Shown here: positions 13,902 to 21,642 of the stretch, one piece after another | Position numbering within the stretch: position 1 is the stretch's first letter | How the letters are laid out: each line of letters starts with the position of its first letter | DNA from: CAIKAP01 sp964574605 | Lineage (GTDB): Bacteria; Verrucomicrobiota; Verrucomicrobiia; Palsa-1439 | Direction: 5' to 3' | Assembly (NCBI GenBank): GCA_964574605.1 | Contig: CAZNOK010000019.1 | Location: 1 to 36,240 of the forward strand | Length of the DNA stretch: 36,240 nt | Made by a program: the position numbers and the translations under genes | The notes under the pieces: generated by a model | What the model was told of the DNA's origin: nothing | The model's database searches: none | Seen by the model: only the letters and a program-made list of their open reading frames with translations

Positions 13902-16241
13902 TCATGGACGCAATTCGATGACCGCAATCTCGCGCGGCTGCAAACTGAGCGCAAGTTCTCCGTTCCGGCTCAACCGGCCCAGAGGTTTCTCTGCCGGGAA
14001 CACGCGAACCAGTTCAACCGCATCCGCAGAATCAACGCTAACCGTGAAGGTGAGCGGGTGGTCATTGACGCTGGTCAGCACGATGGCCACGCGTCCGTTC
14101 GGGGCGCGGAAAGTGCCGGCCAACACGGAGGGAAGGGAGATGTTGCCGCCTTTTCTGGCGGCCTTCGTCGTGATGTCAGGCACAGCGGACAGATAAGGTG
14201 GACGCAACAGTTCGCCAAGGCAGAGATACTGCGGGAATTGGCGACGCGCCTCGACGGCTTGTTTCAGGTAGGCGAGGTTCTTGCGCATCGCTGGACTTTT
14301 CTTCAGGGCCGATTCCGAGATGGACCATATTCGTCCAAATTGGTTGCCGCAGACCAACTGCCACGCAATGTTCATTGGCACGTAGGGATCGCCCTTTGGC
14401 TCAGGCTCGGCCAGACTGACGGTGCGCCCGTAGTAGGTGATGTAGTCGTGATACACGCGTCCGAAGATCGGGACATACCCCGGCCACAACTCGTAGTGAA
14501 TGAGCTTGACCGGCGTCAGGCCAACCAACGTCTCATCCGTGCCCTCTCCGCAGAGCGCGAACTGTTTGCCGTTTTCGGAAAGCGCGTTCACGATGCGGCG
14601 AACGTTGTTGAGTTGCGCCTTGATGAAGAAGCGGTTCATGCCGAGGGGATGCCCGTGCGCGCGGTTCCAGCAACCGCCGCTTTCGCCGGGAGACCCTTTC
14701 CGCATCAACGCCCCGCTGTAATGCGCACCGGTCAGTTGATCCAGATAAAGTGCCTCGACGCCGTATTTCGATTTCATCTGCCGGCAGACATTGAAGAGGT
14801 AATCCTGCCAGAACGAAGTCATGTCGCACATGTAGGCTGCGTTCGGCGTATGATCTTCGGCTACGACGCCCAGATGATGCAGGTCACCATGACGATCACG
14901 AGCGGCATACTTTGTGGCAGCAGCATATCCATCGCGCGCTGAAGCCCATAACCGGCAATTCACATATGGGAACACATGAATGTCCATTGTCTTGAGTTGT
15001 TGTAGGATTTCCGCGAATCCCGGCGGCACCTCGGCGACGGGAGGATATGCGCAGCCCGCGTTCAGCTTTTCAGGCGCAGCCCAGTTATACCATTGCGCAA
15101 TCATCGGACCGGGCAACGCGCGGCGGACGGCTCCGGCAATCTCGATGGCCTGTTCGTTCGGTCTCTGTCTCGCGTCAATGCGCAGCACGGCGGTAGCGCG
15201 CTTGACCCAATCGGCCACATCGTTGCGCTGGTGCAGGGGACCGGACTTGGTCCAAGTCTGCCTGATAGCCCACGCGCGATACAAGGTTGCCGCGTCGTAC
15301 CAATCCCCGTCAAACCCATCGAAGATCACCGGATACGGCATTGTGTAGCCCGCGTCCTTTTCCGCTTGGCTCTCCGGGTAATGCGCGATCTCCAACGTCA
15401 GGCATTTGCGTTTCTTTTCGGGTGAAAGGAAGAACACTTTCGGGTGAGGCGCGCCATCGTAGGTGGCAAGATAAAGTCCACCGGCGAGCGAGCGGGTGGG
15501 GTAGTAGAAATTGCCCGGCTTCTGGTAGTAGGCGGCAAACTGCATCTGGCCGCGGGCTGTTGGATACGGAATGCCGTGTGGGCGTTGCGGAGCAAATCTG
15601 AGCGTGTCCCCAACGGCTGTCGTTGACGGCTGACCATCCATTCCCAGCGTCCAGTATTCCACGGATGTTCTGCCGCTGAAGACCGGATTGCGCACGCTGC
15701 GGCCTTCAGCTGCGGTCGCGAGCAGGTAGTCATCCGCTCCACTGTCGCCGATGACGCCACATTCGACTACAGGAAACACAGGACGGTAAATGCCGGTTTG
15801 CTTCCCTCGGTTGCGGACATCCAAACGCCACTCGGCCAATCCGTGCGCGCCTTTCGGATTGATGGTGACGCGGACGTCCATCAGGCCTTTGCCCTCTTTG
15901 AGATCGAGAGCGAACCACTCCAGAATGTAGCGGCCATTCTCGATGAAAGCGCGTCGTGTTCCGGTTTTGTTCCGGTTGCTCAACGCATAGAAAGCGTCGT
16001 CATCATTGAACGCAGTGGTCAGTTCCAACTTCCACAAGAGAGGTGTATCCGAAGGCTTGATGAACTCCTGCCGTAGTTGCTTGTGCACGAGGCTCACGAT
16101 GCCCATGCCTTGGTCCGGTGAGGCGAGTCGAATGGAGAGATTGGCCGTCTCAATTTGAATCGGCGACTGAGGGTCGAGCGCGTCTGCAATCAGCGGACAG
16201 AGCAGGAGCGTGGCAAGCAGAATGAACAGTCGAGTCGTCAC
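13902..16241 (-). CDS. Large exported glycoside-hydrolase-like protein (DUF6259-type)
   Basis: 779 residues, starting at GTG 16241, which overlaps the stop of the Gfo/Idh gene by GTGA and leads straight into a signal peptide (TTRLFILLATLLLCPLIADA). The ORF can be read upstream but that part is not leader-like. The N-terminal 330 residues are beta-rich (IQIETANLSIRLASPDQG, GLAEWRLDVRNRGK), like the supersandwich domain of GH families 31, 36 and 97. A TIM barrel follows: FPYVNCRLWA, YMCDMTSFWQDYLF, VEALYLDQL, LCGEGTDE and IHYELWPGYVP. A C-terminal beta domain (VAIVLTSVNDHPLTFTV) ends the protein. It looks like DUF6259-type proteins; Asp in LYLDQL and Glu in CGEGTDE are candidate catalytic acids. 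It contains a dispersed repeat read as NRNKTGTR. Substrate unknown. Confidence 0.8.
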   Translation of the reverse strand: MTTRLFILLATLLLCPLIADALDPQSPIQIETANLSIRLASPDQGMGIVSLVHKQLRQEFIKPSDTPLLWKLELTTAFNDDDAFYALSNRNKTGTRRAFIENGRYILEWFALDLKEGKGLMDVRVTINPKGAHGLAEWRLDVRNRGKQTGIYRPVFPVVECGVIGDSGADDYLLATAAEGRSVRNPVFSGRTSVEYWTLGMDGQPSTTAVGDTLRFAPQRPHGIPYPTARGQMQFAAYYQKPGNFYYPTRSLAGGLYLATYDGAPHPKVFFLSPEKKRKCLTLEIAHYPESQAEKDAGYTMPYPVIFDGFDGDWYDAATLYRAWAIRQTWTKSGPLHQRNDVADWVKRATAVLRIDARQRPNEQAIEIAGAVRRALPGPMIAQWYNWAAPEKLNAGCAYPPVAEVPPGFAEILQQLKTMDIHVFPYVNCRLWASARDGYAAATKYAARDRHGDLHHLGVVAEDHTPNAAYMCDMTSFWQDYLFNVCRQMKSKYGVEALYLDQLTGAHYSGALMRKGSPGESGGCWNRAHGHPLGMNRFFIKAQLNNVRRIVNALSENGKQFALCGEGTDETLVGLTPVKLIHYELWPGYVPIFGRVYHDYITYYGRTVSLAEPEPKGDPYVPMNIAWQLVCGNQFGRIWSISESALKKSPAMRKNLAYLKQAVEARRQFPQYLCLGELLRPPYLSAVPDITTKAARKGGNISLPSVLAGTFRAPNGRVAIVLTSVNDHPLTFTVSVDSADAVELVRVFPAEKPLGRLSRNGELALSLQPREIAVIELRP
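15956..15975. repeat. Dispersed GTTCCGG double motif, copy 3, inside a coding sequence
   Basis: GTGTTCCGGTTTTGTTCCGG, identical to 8595-8614, lies within the N-terminal domain of the large GH-like gene, where the minus strand reads NRNKTGT in frame. Confidence 0.75.
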
Positions 16242-17425
16242 GCTTTCAGGCCGGTGAGCTTGGGATCGAGGTGTTTGGTGCACTTACTGATCTCGTCCCA
16301 CGTCACGAGGCGTCGCTCGTAGGCGGCGGTGCGGCCCATGACCGTGAGGATGGTGCTCTGGACACTCGGCGCGACGGTTGGGTTCGAGAAATCGCGCGTG
16401 GTGATCATCTTGTGGAATGTGGCGATGTTGTTGACGACACCGGCTTGATAGATATCACCGGTCTGGCCGGAGATGTATTCTTTGTCCTTGCCGAGCATGA
16501 TGACGTTGCCGCCATACTTGGTGCTGATGCGGCCCTGCGTGCCGAAGATGTCAACGATGATGCCGCTGTCGGAAGCGCCATCATTGTATTGCTTCGATGT
16601 GAAAACGACCGCCACGTCGTCGGGATACTGGTAGAGCAACGAGAAGTGATCCCAACAATCGCCCAGCATCCGGACCTTGCGTCCGCCACCGCCGATGACG
16701 TGCAACGGCGGTCGTTGCATGATCCAGTTCATCACATCAATCGTGTGGACGTTCTGCTCGGTGATGATGTCGCCGGAGAGCACTTTATCGAAGTTCCACT
16801 GGCGGAGGCGCGCTTCTGATTCGTTGGTTGAATCGCCTTTGCGCGTTGGAGTCTGGCCACAATGATAACGCGCTTCGCCGAATGTGAAGTTGCCGATGGC
16901 GCCTTCATGGACGCGTTTGATGGCTTTTTGGTAAAACTCGTTCGCGCGAGTCTGGAAATCCACGAGAAACGCCAGCTTCTTCGCCGTGGCCTGCTTGCCG
17001 CTCTCGGCGATGGACTGGCAGCCCGGCACGTCCACCGCGATGGGCTTGGCGACATAGACGTGTTTGCCTGCCGCGACAGCATCGGCGGCGTGCAGCGGGT
17101 GAAAATACGGCGGCGACTCGATGACGATGGCATCCACCTTGCCGTCGAGCATTTTCTTGTAGCCTGACATACCAATGTGACGGCGCTCGGCAGGTATGCC
17201 AAATTTCTCGCCGCAGGTGTCCACACGATCTTGGAAATAGTCGTAGCAAGCGACGATGTCGTAGTTGCCGTTCTTCTTGAACAGGTTGGCAATCCACTGG
17301 CCGCGTTTGCCGCAGCCAATGAGACCAAGTTTGATCTTGTCGCCGGACTGTGCGCGGAGCGAGCCTGCGAATAACGCAGCGGTCGTCCCGACTACAAACT
17401 GACGACGATTGAGGGATGTGTTCAT
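16238..17425 (-). CDS. Tat-exported Gfo/Idh/MocA-family oxidoreductase
   Basis: 395 residues from the ATG at 17425 (AAGGAG about 11 bases upstream). A Tat leader (NRRQFVVGTTAALFAG, about 6-21) implies export with NAD(P) already bound, as in glucose-fructose oxidoreductase. The Rossmann motif LGLIGCGKRGQW follows at about 33. The usual EKP catalytic/cofactor motif appears as VAKPIAVDV (Ala for Glu, Lys kept). The C-terminal half has the Gfo/Idh beta-sheet domain, with FGEARYHCG, ITEQNVHTIDVMNWI and FGTQGRIS. It probably oxidises or isomerises a sugar or glycoside. With DUF1080 and isomerase genes downstream, C3 oxidation to keto-sugars is the best guess. A URO-D-family gene ends 58 bases upstream; the GH-like gene downstream overlaps by GTGA. 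Confidence 0.93.
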   Translation of the reverse strand: MNTSLNRRQFVVGTTAALFAGSLRAQSGDKIKLGLIGCGKRGQWIANLFKKNGNYDIVACYDYFQDRVDTCGEKFGIPAERRHIGMSGYKKMLDGKVDAIVIESPPYFHPLHAADAVAAGKHVYVAKPIAVDVPGCQSIAESGKQATAKKLAFLVDFQTRANEFYQKAIKRVHEGAIGNFTFGEARYHCGQTPTRKGDSTNESEARLRQWNFDKVLSGDIITEQNVHTIDVMNWIMQRPPLHVIGGGGRKVRMLGDCWDHFSLLYQYPDDVAVVFTSKQYNDGASDSGIIVDIFGTQGRISTKYGGNVIMLGKDKEYISGQTGDIYQAGVVNNIATFHKMITTRDFSNPTVAPSVQSTILTVMGRTAAYERRLVTWDEISKCTKHLDPKLTGLKA

Positions 17426-17483
17426 GGTGTTGGTGACTCCTTTGGTTTGGGTTCTAGGATAACGCTGGACAGATGGGTTGTCA

Positions 17484-18875
17484 TCAAGAGACCAGCAAGA
17501 GATGCCAGATGTAGTTGTAGGCCATGCCTTCAATCTCGTTCCAGATATCGCGCACGAGATCAGGATCGCCGGTGATTTTCGGTAACTCGCGCAGTTTTTC
17601 CTCCCACGGCACACAGATGCCCGGTGACGGCGATGCCGTCACTCCGTCGAATGGCGTTGCGGTCAGCGGCGCGTAACTGCCGGCAGGATAGACGCCGAGT
17701 TCGCGGCAGGTCTCGGTCATGGCGCGGACGTTTTCGACACGCGTGTCGTTTTGCATGATCGCGCCGGCATCCATGATGTAACCGCCATCGCGCGCGACTT
17801 CGTTGAGCACGCGGGCGCAAAATGCGTGCACTTCGTCCGGTTGGCCGAAGCTGAGCATCACGTTCGGAATGCCGCCGCTGATGGCAAACTTGTCGTGCAA
17901 CCGGCGATGCGCCTCGAAGATGTCGTCGCGGTCACAATGAAACACGATGCTGCGGTCGGGTAGTTCACGGAACGTGTCGAAGTGGTGGTGCCATTTGCCC
18001 TCGGCGTAAAAGAGCGTCTGGTGACCGTGCTTCCAGAATTCCTCGATGATCGGTTTCAGCGTCGGCCAATAATGTGAGTCGAACGTCTGCGGCGACACAA
18101 ACGGCACGCAGCCGCGATGCATCCAGAATGCGACCGGCACCAGTCGCGCCGGGTCGGCGCCGCCCAGCGCAAACCGGCAAATGTGCGGCATCAACGCCTC
18201 GCAGGCGCGAAGCACCTTGTCGGGTTGCGTGGCCATGTCCATCGTCAGGCCGATGTAGCCGCGCAGTTTGTCGGCAATGATGTCGAACGGCGCTTTCAAC
18301 ACACCGGCCGTGGCGCGCGGCATGGCGGCCTCGCGGCGCAGTCGCTCGACGTGCGCGCCGAACGCCTCGGCGTATTTTCGCATTGCCAGCGCGCTTTTCA
18401 CGAGCGCGAGCGTGCCGCGATACGTGGCGGAGTCGCCGTGCTTGCGGATCTCGGTTGAAACGCGCGGCAGCCAGACGTTGTAGAGGAATGCGGTCGGGTC
18501 GGCGATGAGCGCGTCGTACTCGTCTTCGCGCATGAACGCTTCTTCCTCGGACGGCTCGATGTAGTTGAACCCCACGTCGTGCGGCATTCCGATGCCGGGA
18601 ATCCCGTAGTACCGCAGCCCGGCCGCCTGCGTCATGCCGGTCCACGCCGCGACCATGTTGGGCGCGACAGCGTCCCAATCAAAGTCTTGCGCGCAACGCA
18701 ACGATGCCTCGAACGCTTTGCGGTAATCGTGCGTGACCTGCTGACAAGTGAATCCCGCGTAACGCGCCGTGAACTCCGCGACCAACGGCCGCAACGGGAC
18801 GCGGTCGGGCTTCTCGTTACGCATCGCGGTGACGTAACGGGCAAGACGTTGCTGGTACAGTTGGTCAATGTCCAC
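17484..18875 (-). CDS. Uroporphyrinogen decarboxylase (URO-D) family protein, non-haem type
   Basis: 463 residues from GTG 18875, preceded by AGGA at 8 bases. ATGs at 18902 and 18911 are alternatives but would run into the divergent regulator region, and the extra residues are not conserved-looking. The URO-D-type TIM barrel is recognisable: RYVTAMRNEKPDRVPLRP near the start, FDWDAVAPNM, then FHCDRDDIFEAHRRL and AISGGIPNVMLSFG, ending with a helix. It is longer than true HemE (about 350 residues) and sits among glycan genes. A role in haem synthesis is therefore unlikely; relatives include corrinoid methyltransferases (MtaA/MtbA type) and many uncharacterised proteins in such clusters. No signal peptide is seen, so it is cytoplasmic, unlike its neighbours. 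It heads the run transcribed to the left and is divergent from the AraC gene. Confidence 0.85.
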   Translation of the reverse strand: MDIDQLYQQRLARYVTAMRNEKPDRVPLRPLVAEFTARYAGFTCQQVTHDYRKAFEASLRCAQDFDWDAVAPNMVAAWTGMTQAAGLRYYGIPGIGMPHDVGFNYIEPSEEEAFMREDEYDALIADPTAFLYNVWLPRVSTEIRKHGDSATYRGTLALVKSALAMRKYAEAFGAHVERLRREAAMPRATAGVLKAPFDIIADKLRGYIGLTMDMATQPDKVLRACEALMPHICRFALGGADPARLVPVAFWMHRGCVPFVSPQTFDSHYWPTLKPIIEEFWKHGHQTLFYAEGKWHHHFDTFRELPDRSIVFHCDRDDIFEAHRRLHDKFAISGGIPNVMLSFGQPDEVHAFCARVLNEVARDGGYIMDAGAIMQNDTRVENVRAMTETCRELGVYPAGSYAPLTATPFDGVTASPSPGICVPWEEKLRELPKITGDPDLVRDIWNEIEGMAYNYIWHLLLVS

Positions 18876-18940
18876 AGTTTGAGTCCTTTTGCAGGATGAC
18901 ATCACGCACAACTGTCAGCTTGTATGAAGGGAGCTTTTCC
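18876..18940. promoter_or_regulatory. Divergent control region between URO-D run and AraC gene
   Basis: 65 bases separate GTG 18875 (minus) from ATG 18941 (plus). The region must carry the ribosome-binding sites of both genes (AGGA for the former, AGGGAG 7-8 bases before ATG 18941 for the latter). It probably also holds overlapping promoters and an operator for the regulator. I cannot identify convincing -35/-10 boxes or a clear inverted repeat. Confidence 0.5.
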
Positions 18941-19711
18941 ATGTATTCATGGCGCATGCGCCCGACCAAGTTCAAACAAGACTTTCTGCGCCGGATCGGC
19001 GACTTCACCCCACTCCAACAACTGCTCGACCTGTTGCCCGACGTGGCGTTCTTCGTGAAGGACCGGCGGTCACGTTTTGTCATGAAAAATCTCCGCGCCG
19101 TGGAATGTTGCGGCGCAGTCTCGGAAGAGGAAACCATCGGCAAGACGGATCGCGATTATTTCACGGCAGAACGCGCGGCGCTTTACGTGGAACAGGACCG
19201 CCGCGTGATGGAGACCGGCCAACCAATCATCAACGCCGTCTGCCCGATGCCGGAGAAAGGATCGAATGGATTGATCGTATTCAGCAAACTGCCGTTGCGC
19301 GACCGTCGCGGCAGGATCATCGGCGTGGCCGGCATCTGGCGCGAACTGCGCGGCCTGCGCGCGCCGCCACCGACGGCAAACCGCCTGTCGCGCGCAGTGG
19401 ACATGATTCATTCCCGTTACGGCGAGGCATTGACCATCCGCGAGTTGGCGGCTGTGGCCGGCGTTTCACGGAGCCAATTCGACCGTCAGTTCCAGCGTCT
19501 TTTCGGCGCCTCGCCGCGCGATTATCTGCTTCGCGTGCGAATCAATGCCGCCTGCCGCCTGCTGGCCGAAACCGACCGCAAAACCAGCGACATCGCGCAG
19601 GAGACAGGTTTCTTCGATCAAAGTCATTTTTCGCGCACTTTCCGACGGGCAACCGGACTCACTCCTCAAGAGTACCGGCGCCGCCAATTGGTTGGTGCCC
19701 GCGCCGTTTAG
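18941..19711 (+). CDS. PAS-domain AraC-family transcription regulator
   Basis: 256 residues from the ATG at 18941, chosen because AGGGAG lies 7-8 bases upstream; an ATG at 18896 lacks this. Residues about 28-135 form a PAS domain (LPDVAFFVKDRRSRFVMKN, IGKTDRDYF, KLPLRDRRGRIIGVAGIWRE), a small-ligand or signal sensor. Residues about 150-248 form the AraC double helix-turn-helix: first helix pair LTIRELAAVAGVSRSQFDRQ, then the signature IAQETGFFDQSHFSRTFRR and GLTPQEYRRR. It is the only plus-strand gene. It lies back to back with the URO-D run and tail to tail (5-base gap) with the run ending at 19717, so it probably controls one or both. The ligand is unknown; a breakdown sugar is a reasonable guess. 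Confidence 0.93.
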   Translation: MYSWRMRPTKFKQDFLRRIGDFTPLQQLLDLLPDVAFFVKDRRSRFVMKNLRAVECCGAVSEEETIGKTDRDYFTAERAALYVEQDRRVMETGQPIINAVCPMPEKGSNGLIVFSKLPLRDRRGRIIGVAGIWRELRGLRAPPPTANRLSRAVDMIHSRYGEALTIRELAAVAGVSRSQFDRQFQRLFGASPRDYLLRVRINAACRLLAETDRKTSDIAQETGFFDQSHFSRTFRRATGLTPQEYRRRQLVGARAV

Positions 19712-19716
19712 AGCAG

Positions 19717-21633
19717 TTATTGGCCGACTTGCACGACTCGCAGCGTTTTGGGTGGAAGCGCGAATGCGCCGGCGACCAATTCGTTCATCGTAACGTTTGG
19801 CGGAATCGCCAACGCCCGGCGGTCCAGCGTCAGGCGCGCATTGAGTGGTTTGTCAGTCGGATTGTAAATTGTGAAGTAAAGTTCCGGCGGCTTCACGCCG
19901 AACCGCTCCAGCCACAAGGTTCGCGGCTCGACAGTTGCGTGTGTCACCGGCTGCCAACCAGCGAGATCGAGACGGCGATACAGCGGCACAAACTTTGCCA
20001 GCAAGTCAGCATCACGTTTCTTGTTGCAGCCCCACGGTTTGCCTTTGACCTCCGGTGACAGCCCCATTGCGATGAACCGCTGTACGTATTCCTCAGCGGT
20101 CGCGCGCGGGATGTCCTTCGACGAATAGAACAGAAACAGCGACGGTTTTGCGCCAGCGACAGTTCGATAGAAATCGAGGTTGCGACGGTGTCGCAGGTCG
20201 CCACCCGAAGTTTCCACGCCGAGGATGTCGCACTCGAAGGCGCAAAAGGCACGGCCCTGTCGGATGCCATTGCCGAACACTAGTCGCCCGCCGATTCGCC
20301 GGCGGAGTTCACGCAGGAAATCAATGTGCGATATCCAGTTCGGAATGCAGACGCGACCGTTGTCGTCATGGCTCAGCGGCGCGCGCACCGCTGAGAAGTG
20401 TTCGCGGCGATGATTGTAGTAGCTGCCCCACGACGCCAGCGAGTCCACATAAATGCCGGCGAGGCTCGGATGTTCCTTCAAGAGCTTCTCCACGTCGGCC
20501 AACACTGCGCTTGCGACTGTCCGCCTCGGTAGAAAAGGGTTTGGATTCATGGGGAAGGTGATGCTGTTGCCGCCCCAGTCGGTGTGGCGGAGTGTGTGAA
20601 CCCAGCGGCCTTGCGGATCATGCAAGCCGGAGTTTTCGACGAACGATTTCACTTCAGTCCACGTGCCGCCGTATTCCTTGGTGCGTTTTCCCGGCGCGTC
20701 GCGCGCCGGTTCTTGTTTTAGGGCGGCAAGCACGTCATTGTAGCCAGTGGGCTTGTTCTTCAAGTAGGTGATTTCGCGCTGGCCGACGATGATGTACGGA
20801 TAGTTCTCGATCTTGTGCGCGAGCGCCTTGTCGAGTTCGTTGAGGCGCGGACCTTCCCAGAAGGCGTAGTTCTCCGGATCGGGCACCTGCGTGAACGAAG
20901 GCACGGCGAACAGCCACAGACCGCTCGACTTCGTCTTGCGCTCGAACGCGTTCGGAAACATCGCATAGTAACGTCGCACCGCATCGCGAAGTCCCCAGCG
21001 GCCGTCCACCGTCATGACGACGAATCGAAACGGCGCACGGCTTTTTAATTCTGCCGGCGCGGCGGCGCTTAGACCGAACAAAAGCGTGAGTTCCAGACAG
21101 CCTGCGTCCGGCACGTAAGCGAATCGGAATCGGCACGGGGAATCCGGCGGAATCGCGATGGCGACGCCGTTGCGTTGTTTCGGATCGGTAACACAGCCGA
21201 TGGGGAGCACGTCCTGCGTCAGGCCAATCTCCCGTGTGTCTTCGAGCACGGCGGCGCCGGGCGGCAGGTCGTTGTCAACCGCGCGGGTTGGCGCGTCTGT
21301 TTCTTTGCCGGGAACGATGGCTTCCGAGATGCGCGGCCACCACAACGCCGGCTGAAACGGCAATCGAAAAACAACATCCACCGCACGGTCAGCAACGCCA
21401 CTCGTGTCCTCAACAACGCCAGTCACCGTCACGTGGTCGGAACGCTGGCTGACGTGCGTTGTCACCGAGAGGTTGGCTTCGGGGAGCGCGGTCGCGCGGT
21501 TCATCTTCGCCGCGAGCAAACGTCCCGACGGAGCTTCGCGAACGTAGAGTTGTGCCTTGTGCAAATCAAGCTGGTCGGCTGCCAGTGCCAGCGTTGTCGT
21601 CGCAATGCAGGATATCAGACAGAGGAATCGCAT
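19717..21633 (-). CDS. Exported hypothetical TIM-barrel glycosidase-like protein
   Basis: 638 residues, with a signal peptide MRFLCLISCIATTTLALA. I cannot assign a named family. The N-terminal 230 residues are beta-rich (VTVTGVVEDTSGVADRAVDV, CRFRFAYVPDAGCLELTLLF). The middle looks like a TIM barrel of the GH36/GH101 style: YPYIIVGQREI, LAGIYVDSLASWGSYYNH (a candidate catalytic Asp), LVFGNGIRQG and FECDILGVETSG. A C-terminal beta domain closes it (ELYFTIYNPTDKPLNARLTL). It is the last gene of the run that begins with the PL26-like lyase: the SGNH gene's stop is 9 bases upstream, and its own stop is 5 bases from that of the convergent AraC gene. It is probably a hydrolase acting on the same glycan. 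Confidence 0.72.
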   Translation of the reverse strand: MRFLCLISCIATTTLALAADQLDLHKAQLYVREAPSGRLLAAKMNRATALPEANLSVTTHVSQRSDHVTVTGVVEDTSGVADRAVDVVFRLPFQPALWWPRISEAIVPGKETDAPTRAVDNDLPPGAAVLEDTREIGLTQDVLPIGCVTDPKQRNGVAIAIPPDSPCRFRFAYVPDAGCLELTLLFGLSAAAPAELKSRAPFRFVVMTVDGRWGLRDAVRRYYAMFPNAFERKTKSSGLWLFAVPSFTQVPDPENYAFWEGPRLNELDKALAHKIENYPYIIVGQREITYLKNKPTGYNDVLAALKQEPARDAPGKRTKEYGGTWTEVKSFVENSGLHDPQGRWVHTLRHTDWGGNSITFPMNPNPFLPRRTVASAVLADVEKLLKEHPSLAGIYVDSLASWGSYYNHRREHFSAVRAPLSHDDNGRVCIPNWISHIDFLRELRRRIGGRLVFGNGIRQGRAFCAFECDILGVETSGGDLRHRRNLDFYRTVAGAKPSLFLFYSSKDIPRATAEEYVQRFIAMGLSPEVKGKPWGCNKKRDADLLAKFVPLYRRLDLAGWQPVTHATVEPRTLWLERFGVKPPELYFTIYNPTDKPLNARLTLDRRALAIPPNVTMNELVAGAFALPPKTLRVVQVGQ

Positions 21634-21642
21634 GAGGTAATC

